Below, one piece after another: positions 22,319 through 30,043 of a stretch of DNA of 34,334 bases. Under the pieces are notes generated by a model. The model was given only the letters and a program-made list of their open reading frames with translations, did not search any database and was not told the origin of the DNA. How positions within the stretch are numbered: the first letter of the stretch is position 1; every line of letters begins with the position of its first letter. Source of the DNA: SIG578 sp036311245. GTDB lineage: Bacteria > Bacillota > Clostridia > Oscillospirales > Ruminococcaceae. The translations under genes and the position numbers were made by a program. Where the stretch lies: the NCBI GenBank assembly GCA_036311245.1, contig JAXJQH010000136.1, positions 1 through 34,334 on the forward strand, given 5' to 3'.

Positions 22319-23046
22319 GAGAACAGACTATTCTGCCTTTTGACAGAGAATATCTCACAAATACCGCAAAAAGCGCGGGCTTTGAGCTGAATAACAAGCA
22401 GCTTGAGCTTTTCGAGCGCTATTACAACGAGCTCTTGGAGTATAACCAAAAGGTAAATCTCACTGCAATAACCGACCCGCACGGTGTCGCCGTCACCCAT
22501 TTTGTCGATAGCCTCACGCTGCTGAGAGCCGATATAAAAGAGGGCGCAAAAATGGCAGATATCGGCGCAGGAGCAGGCTTTCCGTCTGTCCCCGCAAGGA
22601 TATTCCGCCCGGATATAGAGCTTACCCTCATTGATAGTCTGAATAAAAGAATAACATTTTTAAACTATCTTTCAGAAAAGCTTTCTATTCCTATTACCGC
22701 GCTGCACGCGCGCGCCGAGGAGGCGGGCAGACAAAAAGGGCTGCGGGAGCAGTTTGATGTTGTCTGCGCAAGAGGGGTTGCAAAAATTTATCTTTTGTGT
22801 GAGTACTGCCTGCCGCTACTGAAAGTTGGCGGCAAGCTTGTTTTGATGAAAGGCCCTGAGCCTGAGGAAGAAATAAAAGAGGCAAAAAAGGCACTTTCCG
22901 AGCTTTGCGGAAAAGTAATAAAAGTTGACAAATTCACCCTGCCCGACCAAAGCGGCAGAAGCCTTGTTATCATTGAAAAAACATCGACAACTCCCGCCAA
23001 ATACCCAAGGCAATCCGCAAAAATCTCTAAATCTCCGCTGATTTAG
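22315..23046 (+). CDS. rsmG: 16S rRNA (guanine527-N7) methyltransferase RsmG
   Basis: Methylates G527 of 16S rRNA using S-adenosylmethionine. The 243 residues include YYNELLEYNQKVNLTAI, THFVDSLTLL, the SAM-binding motif MADIGAGAGFPS (about residues 79-90) and CARGVAK, with the usual KYPRQSAKISKSPL end. The GTG start overlaps the mnmG stop by four bases, implying coupled translation. Loss of RsmG in other bacteria gives low-level streptomycin resistance. Confidence 0.96.
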   Translation: MREQTILPFDREYLTNTAKSAGFELNNKQLELFERYYNELLEYNQKVNLTAITDPHGVAVTHFVDSLTLLRADIKEGAKMADIGAGAGFPSVPARIFRPDIELTLIDSLNKRITFLNYLSEKLSIPITALHARAEEAGRQKGLREQFDVVCARGVAKIYLLCEYCLPLLKVGGKLVLMKGPEPEEEIKEAKKALSELCGKVIKVDKFTLPDQSGRSLVIIEKTSTTPAKYPRQSAKISKSPLI

Positions 23047-23153
23047 CGGGAAAAAAGATAAAAACGCGGCGAAATCTGCGACCGAAAGGTTTAGCGTCTA
23101 TGCATAATTTGTGTTATTCTTGCAGTAGAAGCTAAAAATGGGAGGACGCATAA

Positions 23154-23963
23154 ATGAAAATTGCCGCAAATAAGATGGGTTTTGAGAAAAACCGAGTTGT
23201 GAGCATAAAGCTTGAGTGTATTCGTGTAAATTCAGCGCAGCCGCGTGAGCGCTTTGACAGCGCCGCAATAGAGCGGCTTGCCCAAAGCATTGAGCAGAAC
23301 GGACTTTTGCAGCCACTCTCGGTGCGGCGAAGTGGCAGGGGCTACGAGCTTATTGCAGGCGAACGCAGAATGAGGGCGTTGCGCTCATTAGGGTACGACT
23401 GTGCGCCCTGCATAATAGTCGATGCCGATGAGCAAAAATCGGCAATTCTTGCCATTATTGAAAATATTCAGCGTGAAGACTTAAATATATTCGAGCAGGC
23501 TCAGGGGATAGAAAAGCTCATTGAACGCTGGGGTGTCACTCAGGCAGAGGCGGCTGCAAGGCTCGGTCTTTCCCAGTCAGCAGTTGCAAACAAGCTGCGC
23601 CTTTTGCGTCTTTCTGAGTCAGAGAGGCGCCTTATAACCGAAAAGGGGCTCAGCGAGCGGCACGCACGCGCACTCCTTCGCATTTCTGACAGCGAGCAGC
23701 GCCGCCGCGCGCTGTCTTATATAACCGCCTACAGCTTAAACGTCAGCCAGACCGAAAAATATATAGAAAAGATGCTAAAAGAGCCTCAGCGCGGGGGAAC
23801 AAGGCTTGTGTTTAAGGACTTGCGTATATTTGTAAACACCATAAATAAGGCGGTTGAAACTATGCGCAGCTCGGGGGTTATGGCAAGCACCGCCAGAGGA
23901 GAAACCGAGAGCTATATTGAGTATACTATCCGTATCCCCAAGCCGTGCGGTGCGCAAAAGTAA
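23154..23963 (+). CDS. noc: ParB-family paralogue of Noc type
   Basis: A 269-residue ParB/Noc protein. The CTP-binding N-terminal domain has GERRMRA (69-75) and ENIQRED (103-109), followed by a helix-turn-helix domain (WGVTQAEAAARLGLSQSAVA) and a C-terminal dimerisation domain. At the four positions that distinguish Noc from ParB it has Q141, K147, R152 and R169, three identical to Bacillus Noc (Q, K, K, R) and one conservative. The canonical ParB here has R, S, E and G. It lies right after rsmG, the usual Noc position. The first 20 residues lack the LGKGL ParA-contact motif and do not look like the clear amphipathic membrane-binding helix of Bacillus Noc. Start ATG has GGGAGGA upstream. Likely nucleoid occlusion, by inference. 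Confidence 0.85.
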   Translation: MKIAANKMGFEKNRVVSIKLECIRVNSAQPRERFDSAAIERLAQSIEQNGLLQPLSVRRSGRGYELIAGERRMRALRSLGYDCAPCIIVDADEQKSAILAIIENIQREDLNIFEQAQGIEKLIERWGVTQAEAAARLGLSQSAVANKLRLLRLSESERRLITEKGLSERHARALLRISDSEQRRRALSYITAYSLNVSQTEKYIEKMLKEPQRGGTRLVFKDLRIFVNTINKAVETMRSSGVMASTARGETESYIEYTIRIPKPCGAQK

Positions 23964-23975
23964 TGGAGGAGTTTT

Positions 23976-24437
23976 TTGGAAAAGATTTGCTGCTTTACGG
24001 GTCATAGAAATCTCCCTAAAGAAATAGAAGACGAGCTCTTTAATGAGCTTTACAAAACGCTTGAAACACTTGTGGAGGAAGGTTTTAGCATCTTCCGCGC
24101 CGGCGGAGCTGTCGGCTTTGACAGAATGGCGGCAGATGCCGTTATTGCGCTGCGGCAAAAAATGCCGCATATAAAGCTACATATCTATGTGCCCTGCCTT
24201 GACCAGAATAAATTCTTTTCAGAGGCCGAAAAAGAGTATTACATGGCTCAGCTCAAGTCGGCAGACAAGATTTTCTGTATCTCAAAGAGCTATTACAAGG
24301 GCTGTATGTTAGAGCGCAACCGCGCAATGGTAAACGGCGCAGATGCCTGCATAGCTTATGTCCGCCGCGAGAGCGGAGGCAGCGCCTACACAGTAAAATA
24401 TGCTAAAGCAGAGAATTGCCGCGTTATCTTACTTTGA
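23976..24437 (+). CDS. SLOG-family (DUF1273/YpsA-like) protein
   Basis: A 153-residue Rossmann-like protein, starting CCFTGHRNLP and containing AGGAVGFDRMAADAV (about 41-55), the nucleotide-ligand binding signature of SLOG proteins. The start is a TTG at 23976, 5 bases after GGAGGA, and only 12 bases from the noc stop, so the two are co-translated in one operon that ends at the terminator below. Bacillus YpsA belongs to the same broad family and has been linked to cell division. No enzymatic activity can be inferred. Its ligand is unknown. Confidence 0.85.
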   Translation: MEKICCFTGHRNLPKEIEDELFNELYKTLETLVEEGFSIFRAGGAVGFDRMAADAVIALRQKMPHIKLHIYVPCLDQNKFFSEAEKEYYMAQLKSADKIFCISKSYYKGCMLERNRAMVNGADACIAYVRRESGGSAYTVKYAKAENCRVILL

Positions 24438-24451
24438 TAACGCGGTTTTTT
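24419..24451 (+). terminator. Intrinsic terminator of the mnmE-to-SLOG operon
   Basis: CCGCGTTATC (24419-24428) pairs perfectly with GATAACGCGG (24436-24445), followed by six T. The stem overlaps the last codons of the SLOG gene. Confidence 0.93.
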
Positions 24452-24468
24452 GTATAATAATGAATAAT

Positions 24469-24496
24469 GTAGGGGACGGCGCCTTCAACGTCCCGC
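24469..24496. repeat. Dispersed GTAGGGG-type palindromic repeat, copy 2
   Basis: GTAGGGGACG (24469-24478) with GGGACG pairing to CGTCCC (24489-24494), then GCC. It shares the GTAGGGG start and inverted GC-rich arms with the hairpin at 4125-4151. The rest of the gap to parA (about 100 bases) shows nothing but the parA promoter. Confidence 0.5.
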
Positions 24497-24608
24497 CAAA
24501 TTTTGCATAGAATATATTTCAATATTGCGGGGCAAATTAAAAGTCGGCCGATTTATTTAAGGCGTATAGCGAAATTTGTCAAAAATCCTCATTTAAATTT
24601 TTTTGTTC

Positions 24609-24637
24609 TTTACAGAATGACTTTTGGTTGTTATAAT
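24609..24637 (+). promoter_or_regulatory. Sigma-A promoter of parA-parB
   Basis: TTTACA (24609-24614) and a perfect TATAAT (24632-24637) are 17 bases apart, about 30 bases upstream of the parA ATG. Confidence 0.8.
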
Positions 24638-24667
24638 AAAAATATATCTTGATAAAGGAACAGATGT

Positions 24668-25432
24668 ATGGGAAAAATTATCGTTTTGGCAAATCAAAAG
24701 GGCGGTGTCGGCAAAACAACCTGCGCAGTTAACGTTGCGGCGGGTATTGCTGCGCTGGGAAAAAGGGTGCTGCTTGTGGATATCGACCCGCAGGGCAACG
24801 CCACCAGCGGCCTTGGAATAAATAAAAAGAGCGTTCTTCGCTCTGCCTATGAAATGCTATGTTCGGGCGCGGGAGCAGCCGAGGCAACTGTTAAAAATGT
24901 CTGCAAGAATTTAGATGCAATTCCCTCGAGCTTAAACCTTGCTGGAGCGGAAATCGAGCTTGCGGCGCAGGAGGGCAGAGAGGCAAAGCTTAAAAAGGCT
25001 CTTTCTTTAGTGCGTGAGCAGTATGACTACATATTTATTGACTGCCCGCCCTCTCTCGGTGTGCTGACAATCAATGCGCTCTGCGCCTGCGATAGCGTGC
25101 TTATCCCCATTCAGTGTGAATATTATGCGCTCGAGGGTCTTTCTCAGCTTATGAACAGTGTGCGCACCATAAAGAGAATTTACAACCCCACCATCGGCAT
25201 CGAGGGTGTTGTGCTGACTATGTATGATGGTAGACTTAACCTTACCGTTCAGGTCGCAAATGAGATAAAGAAATACTTCCCCAACAAGGTTTATAAGACC
25301 GCTATCCCGAGAAATGTCCGCTTGTCTGAGGCACCAAGCTTTGGAAAGCCTATTATATATTACGATGCGGCTTCCCGCGGAGCTAAGGCTTATATGGAGC
25401 TTTGCGCTGAAATAATTGCAAAAAATCGATAA
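24668..25432 (+). CDS. parA: Chromosome partitioning ATPase ParA (Soj)
   Basis: Deviant-Walker ATPase that moves ParB-parS complexes and, in Bacillus, regulates DnaA. The 254-residue protein starts MGKIIVLANQKGGVGKTTCA with the ParA-type Walker A (two lysines), then VDIDPQGNATSGLG and FIDCPPSLGVLTINAL. There is no N-terminal DNA-binding extension, as in chromosomal Soj rather than plasmid ParA. AAAGGA precedes the ATG. parB follows after 61 bases. Confidence 0.96.
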   Translation: MGKIIVLANQKGGVGKTTCAVNVAAGIAALGKRVLLVDIDPQGNATSGLGINKKSVLRSAYEMLCSGAGAAEATVKNVCKNLDAIPSSLNLAGAEIELAAQEGREAKLKKALSLVREQYDYIFIDCPPSLGVLTINALCACDSVLIPIQCEYYALEGLSQLMNSVRTIKRIYNPTIGIEGVVLTMYDGRLNLTVQVANEIKKYFPNKVYKTAIPRNVRLSEAPSFGKPIIYYDAASRGAKAYMELCAEIIAKNR

Positions 25433-25493
25433 TATATAAACAAATAGTATACAGATAATTAAATATTACAAACTGTAAAGGAGTTAAACCGAA

Positions 25494-26369
25494 ATGGCAG
25501 CAAAAATAGGAGGCCTCGGAAAGGGGCTTGACGCGCTTTTTCAGGATAACATTATGGAGAGCGATTCAGGGGTAGTAACCTTAAGGCTTTCTGAAATAAA
25601 ACCCAACCATGAGCAGCCGAGAAAGCATTTTGACGAGCAGGCGCTTTTAGAGCTTGCCGATTCGATAAGGGAGCACGGAGTGCTTCAGCCGCTTATTGTC
25701 CGCCCCCTTTTAGGCGGCGAATATCAGCTTATTGCGGGTGAGCGCAGATACCGCGCCGCGCATATTGCAGAGGTTGCCTCAGTGCCCGTTATTATCCGCG
25801 AGTTCTCGGATATGGAGGCTATGGAGGTGGCGCTTGTTGAAAACCTTCAGCGCCGCGATTTAAACCCCGTCGAAGAGGGCGAGGGGTACAAAGCTCTTGC
25901 CGAGCAGTTTAATTTAACTCAGGCAGAGATTGCCAAAAAGGTTGGAAAATCCCGCTCAGCAGTTGCAAACTCGATGCGCCTTATCGAGCTTCCCGATGAT
26001 GTCAAGGCTGCCATTTATGAGGGACAGCTTTCAATGGGGCACGCAAGAGCGCTTTTATCGCTTGCGGAGCCTGAGCAAATTTGCGCCGCCGCAGAGCAGG
26101 TCATTTCCAAGGGTCTTTCGGTAAGACAAACCGAGCAGATGGTATCAAAGCTGCAAAGAACACCCAAAGCACCCGTCGCAAAGGTAAAGGCTCCGAGCTT
26201 TTACAAGGAGCTTGAAATTGCGCTTGAAAAAACCTGGGGCAGAAAGATTAGAATTAACCCCACCACCGAGAACGCAGGCAGCCTTACCGTCGATTATTTA
26301 AGCCGCGAGGACCTTATTGAGCTGACAGAACGCCTGACGGGCAAGAAAATCGACGATAGCGAGTTTTAA
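25494..26369 (+). CDS. parB: Chromosome partitioning protein ParB (Spo0J)
   Basis: CTP-dependent clamp that loads at parS. The 291-residue product has the N-terminal ParA-contact motif LGKGLDALF (8-16), GERRYRA (82-88), ENLQRRDLNP (116-125), and a helix-turn-helix (LTQAEIAKKVGKSRSAVANS). At the parS/NBS-distinguishing positions it has R154, S160, E165 and G182, which fits parS recognition. GGAG precedes the ATG. The two perfect parS sites in mnmE and mnmG are its expected loading sites. Confidence 0.97.
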   Translation: MAAKIGGLGKGLDALFQDNIMESDSGVVTLRLSEIKPNHEQPRKHFDEQALLELADSIREHGVLQPLIVRPLLGGEYQLIAGERRYRAAHIAEVASVPVIIREFSDMEAMEVALVENLQRRDLNPVEEGEGYKALAEQFNLTQAEIAKKVGKSRSAVANSMRLIELPDDVKAAIYEGQLSMGHARALLSLAEPEQICAAAEQVISKGLSVRQTEQMVSKLQRTPKAPVAKVKAPSFYKELEIALEKTWGRKIRINPTTENAGSLTVDYLSREDLIELTERLTGKKIDDSEF

Positions 26370-26374
26370 TAAAC

Positions 26375-26393
26375 TATTTGTATTATACAAATA
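26375..26393. other. AT-rich hairpin after parB
   Basis: TATTTGTA (26375-26382) pairs with TACAAATA (26386-26393) just after the parB stop. No U-run follows, so it is at most a weak 3' end structure. Confidence 0.3.
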
Positions 26394-26463
26394 ATATATT
26401 ACATACAGTAAACAGATAACAACAAAAACACCATACAAGTAGTAATATCTAAATAGAATATAA

Positions 26464-26499
26464 CAAAAAGTAAACCCCCGCCGAGGAAAACGGCGGGGG
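26464..26499 (-). terminator. Intrinsic terminator of the polysaccharide operon
   Basis: CCCCCGCCG (26499-26491 read on minus) pairs with CGGCGGGGG (26483-26475), followed by TTTACTTTTTG on the minus strand. On the plus strand no U-run follows, so it mainly ends transcription of the licD gene. Confidence 0.8.
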
Positions 26500-26509
26500 A
26501 TATTTGCTA

Positions 26510-27373
26510 TTATTTCTCTATTTTCAACCCTTTTATATACTCCCCATACGGAGTTTCGGTATCAAATAAAACCTTTCCGTGGTAGCTTTCCTCGCGGCGT
26601 GGCACTTTGTAGTCGCCGTACTGCTGAGAGAGCAGCTCGTCGAAGCCTGCGGGGCATTTTAGCACAAGGTGCTCAAACGGGAAATCAACCGCGCTTTCAA
26701 AAATCGAGCGGCGCCACCAGAAGCGGGGGTTGTTGGGGTCAAAGCTCAAGGGGGCTACCCGCCTTGTAGCCTCTGCGCTGTGCTCGCGGCAAATGTTCTC
26801 CATTTTAATATACTGCTTTTCGCTCTTATAAAAAACCGAAATAATTTTTGCCGCCGCTCTCTTTAAAAGAGATAGAGCAGAGCGGTTTTTACTTGCCGAA
26901 ATGCGAGCCGAGTTGTTTAAAAGTCGGTTAAGAGAATTTAGGCGGCGGCACTGAGCTTTAAAAACCGCCTCGTTGTTGGGGACAGAGTCGAGCGGGAAAA
27001 TATCAATAAAAATTCCCTGATTAAAGGGTACTTTCAGCGCCTCGGCGGGCAGAGCCGCGGTAGTGAGCGAATTTCTCAGCTGAGCATGGCCGCGAAAGTA
27101 ACCCTTGTCGGTGTAAAAGGTCTGAAAAAAGTAAGGGTGCTCAAATTCATTTGGGGCAACGGCGCAAAGTCTGTCAAAATCTTCGCGCAGCATCATAATG
27201 TCAATATCATCGTCCCAAGGGATAAAGCCGCCGTGGCGAACTGCGCCGAGCAGAGTTCCGCCCGAGGCAAAGTAGGGGATATTATACTTTTCGAGCACAC
27301 AAAGCAGCTTTTGCAAAAGGTTAAGCTCGACTGCCCACACCTTTTTAAGCTCGGGGCGAATTTCATTAGTCAT
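26510..27373 (-). CDS. LicD/fukutin-family phosphotransferase
   Basis: A 287-residue protein with the nucleotidyltransferase-fold signature GGTLLGAVRHGGFIPWDDDI (followed by DI), in which the DDDID aspartates bind metal. LicD proteins transfer phosphocholine or similar phosphate groups to sugars of teichoic acid or capsule. ATG at 27373 (MTNEIRPELKK) is preferred because it lies one base after the flippase stop with AAAGGA upstream; a longer in-frame start at 27436 lies inside the flippase gene. Last gene of the operon. The transferred group cannot be read from sequence. Confidence 0.88.
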   Translation of the reverse strand: MTNEIRPELKKVWAVELNLLQKLLCVLEKYNIPYFASGGTLLGAVRHGGFIPWDDDIDIMMLREDFDRLCAVAPNEFEHPYFFQTFYTDKGYFRGHAQLRNSLTTAALPAEALKVPFNQGIFIDIFPLDSVPNNEAVFKAQCRRLNSLNRLLNNSARISASKNRSALSLLKRAAAKIISVFYKSEKQYIKMENICREHSAEATRRVAPLSFDPNNPRFWWRRSIFESAVDFPFEHLVLKCPAGFDELLSQQYGDYKVPRREESYHGKVLFDTETPYGEYIKGLKIEK

Positions 27374-27374
27374 T

Positions 27375-28820
27375 TTAAGAGTCCTTTTTTGAAAATTTTT
27401 GTTTAAGCTTAGAAAGCTCGGCAAACACAATTTCATCGCGGGTTATAAACAGACCTGCAATGTAAATGACAGCGCCGACCAGCACCTGAGTTATCAGAGC
27501 GGCGGGGGTGTGCCAATTTCTGCCGATAACAACAACCGCGGCAAGCATACACGATGCAACAGCAACATACTTGATAGCCGCCTTAAAGATATCCCAGATG
27601 GTAAGATATTCCCGCATCAGCCTAATATACATAAGAGCAATGATTCCCTCGGCGGCAAGCGACGAAACAACCGCGCCGTAGCTTTTAAAAATGGGGATAA
27701 GTATAAGGTTTAAAACGAAGTTTACGGCGGCACCGATAAGTATAACCTGGTTAGCGCGTGCGCGCTGACCGCTCGGAGTGAGATACAGCGAGCCTATGAT
27801 GTTGCTGATTCCGATAATAAAGACAATAGGAGAAAACAGCATAATTACAGGTGCGACCTTGTCGTAGCCTTCGCCGAAAAACAGCGGCACAAAGTTTCTT
27901 GCGCAGCCGACAAGCCCGAAAATCATAGGCATCGAGATAAGGCTCATAAACTGAAAGGACTTGCGAATGTATTTCTTTATGCTTTCGTCCTTGCCCTGCC
28001 CGTATAGGTAGGTAATCCTCATTCCCACAATGACGTTTAATGAGGTAATAATGGTAAGCAGCAGATTTATAATCTTGTGACCCAGCTCGTAGTAGGCGTT
28101 TTCAAGGTTATCTCGGGCAAGCACACCGAGCATTGTTCTGTCAAGAACGGTGTAGATAGACGATGCAATAACGGGAATAAAGTAAACAAAAATTTGCCGA
28201 AAATGCTGAATAAGGTTTATTGAGCGTCGGTCTATCGGCGATAGGTATTTGCAAACCCTTGGAATGGTCAAAAGGTTTGCGAGCAGGGCGCTTGCTGTCT
28301 GAATAAAAATGTAGAGAGTAAGGTCACCCGGCTTGCGCACAAACAAAAAGATGCAAACCACCGACAGCGCCTTGATGATAAAGTTTCTCACCATCAGGGT
28401 ACGGAAATCCTCCATTGCCTGCAAAAACCAAGTAAAATCAAAAGCCACCGACAGTATCATAGCCCCGAAGGCAAGATAGCTTGCGATGTTTTCTCCGTTT
28501 ATAGCAACCGCGATAAGATATGCGATAAGGCACAGTGCCGTTGTAATGGCTCTTATTATGGTAAGCTCCCAAAAGGTGTGGCTGCAAAGGGTGCGGTCAT
28601 TTCGCGAGATGGAAACCTCGCGCGCGCCGTATGCGCTGATTCCAAGGGCGGCAAAGAGTGCAAAATATGTCGCGATGGAGTTGGCATAGCTGTAAAAGCC
28701 TATGAAATCCGCCTGCAAAACACGCGAAACATAGGGCATTGTTATAACGGGAGCTAACAGTGAAAACAGCTGAAATATTGTGTTGTAAACATAATTTTGC
28801 TTTATGCTTTGCTCAGCCAC
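27375..28820 (-). CDS. Polysaccharide flippase (Wzx/RfbX-like, MATE/MVF superfamily)
   Basis: A polytopic membrane protein of 481 residues with about 12-14 hydrophobic segments, beginning IKQNYVYNTIFQLFSLLAPV and including YVSRVLQADFIGFYSYANSI, typical of oligosaccharide flippases that move lipid-linked repeat units across the membrane. The GTG at 28818-28820 is chosen because AAGGAG lies 7 bases upstream; a TTG at 28838 has no such site. It overlaps the polymerase gene by 19 bases and is one base from licD. Confidence 0.88.
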   Translation of the reverse strand: MAEQSIKQNYVYNTIFQLFSLLAPVITMPYVSRVLQADFIGFYSYANSIATYFALFAALGISAYGAREVSISRNDRTLCSHTFWELTIIRAITTALCLIAYLIAVAINGENIASYLAFGAMILSVAFDFTWFLQAMEDFRTLMVRNFIIKALSVVCIFLFVRKPGDLTLYIFIQTASALLANLLTIPRVCKYLSPIDRRSINLIQHFRQIFVYFIPVIASSIYTVLDRTMLGVLARDNLENAYYELGHKIINLLLTIITSLNVIVGMRITYLYGQGKDESIKKYIRKSFQFMSLISMPMIFGLVGCARNFVPLFFGEGYDKVAPVIMLFSPIVFIIGISNIIGSLYLTPSGQRARANQVILIGAAVNFVLNLILIPIFKSYGAVVSSLAAEGIIALMYIRLMREYLTIWDIFKAAIKYVAVASCMLAAVVVIGRNWHTPAALITQVLVGAVIYIAGLFITRDEIVFAELSKLKQKFSKKDS

Positions 28821-30043
28821 CCCTTCACTCCTTCCCAAAGTTTTTCAAAAAATCCTTCCTCGCCCAATGATGCAAAATAGGAAACTATGAAAATAGTAAT
28901 CATAGCAAAGGGCATATTGGTTATAAATAACATTCCAAAGAATATAAGAGCAAACAAGAGAGTAGACAGCCGATCGCCCTTGTCGGTGCAGAACACCGCC
29001 TTTACAGAGGAGAGCAGATAGAAAAGTGTAAGCCACAGCCCGCCCTCTGCCGCCAAAACGGCAATGCCCATGCTCAGACCGTCGTTGTAGCGGTAGGCGT
29101 ACTCAAAATTGGCAATAACGGCGCTGTCATTGTAGTAGCCTGCGCCGAAAATCGGATTTTGCGCAAATGCCGCAAGGGCAGCTTGAAAATCATCGAGCCT
29201 TATATAGAAAGAGGGACTTTGAGCCTTGTCCCAAAGTATAAGCGCGGCAAAGGCGACAGCAATAACTGCCCCCAAAACCTTAGCAAGGGTAACAAGGCGG
29301 CTCTTGTTTTCCCAAAACAGAAATTTTAATATAAATGCGGCCGCCGCAAGCAGCAGAGCCTTTGCCGAAAAGGTAGTAACGCAGGTAATGGTTAAAATTA
29401 TAATGCGCGAGCGGCTGAAATTTTTCCTCAAAAACAGCTCGGCAGCAAGCGAAACCGAGAGAAAAGCCGCAAACCCCGGCGCTTCTGGGAAAATGCCGCA
29501 GTTTCGCATAAAGGTCTGCCCAAAGAAGTTTATCTCCTGCGCCTCGTAAAGCAAATGAAAATATGTGTTGATAACGCGCTCCTCTTCCGCCCACCAGACA
29601 CGCACCTGTGAGGTAGGGGACAAAAAGCCAAACATGGTTCCCAAAATATACAGTACAAGCGAAACGGCTGAGAGCACCACCAAAATGTCCGAAAGATATA
29701 AAATCAGTCGGCTCTTTTCCTCGCGCGTTTTTAAAAGCGAAAGATAAAGAATACTTAGACAAAAGGGGATTAGCAGATATAAAACCGTTCTAATGAGATT
29801 ATAGCGGGTAAAAAACATAAACACCACCAGAAACACCGCCATTGCGGCAGCTCTGTAAATGCCGCGCTGCCGTATTTCGGTAAATCGTAGTGCCAGAAGT
29901 ACACCCAAAATGACTATAAATATACGCGAAAAGGTGTTGCTTTGCGCCTCGGTAAAAAGCGCCCACATACTGCTGTATAAAACCGTAGAGAGCATAAGCA
30001 GATATTCAAAAACCGTAATTACACTCGTTTTCTTTAAAGTCAT
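28802..30043 (-). CDS. O-antigen polymerase/ligase-like membrane protein (Wzy type)
   Basis: A 413-residue protein with 10 or more hydrophobic segments and one large outside loop near residues 155-190 (VWWAEEERVINTYFHLLYEA, then GIFPEAPGFAAFL). The NPIFGAGYYNDS motif after residue 290 is usual for Wzy/ligase-like proteins that join repeat units. Sequence identity in this group is low, so the call rests on topology, these motifs and the neighbouring flippase and glycosyltransferase. It overlaps the glycosyltransferase stop by four bases (ATGA). Confidence 0.78.
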   Translation of the reverse strand: MTLKKTSVITVFEYLLMLSTVLYSSMWALFTEAQSNTFSRIFIVILGVLLALRFTEIRQRGIYRAAAMAVFLVVFMFFTRYNLIRTVLYLLIPFCLSILYLSLLKTREEKSRLILYLSDILVVLSAVSLVLYILGTMFGFLSPTSQVRVWWAEEERVINTYFHLLYEAQEINFFGQTFMRNCGIFPEAPGFAAFLSVSLAAELFLRKNFSRSRIIILTITCVTTFSAKALLLAAAAFILKFLFWENKSRLVTLAKVLGAVIAVAFAALILWDKAQSPSFYIRLDDFQAALAAFAQNPIFGAGYYNDSAVIANFEYAYRYNDGLSMGIAVLAAEGGLWLTLFYLLSSVKAVFCTDKGDRLSTLLFALIFFGMLFITNMPFAMITIFIVSYFASLGEEGFFEKLWEGVKGWLSKA

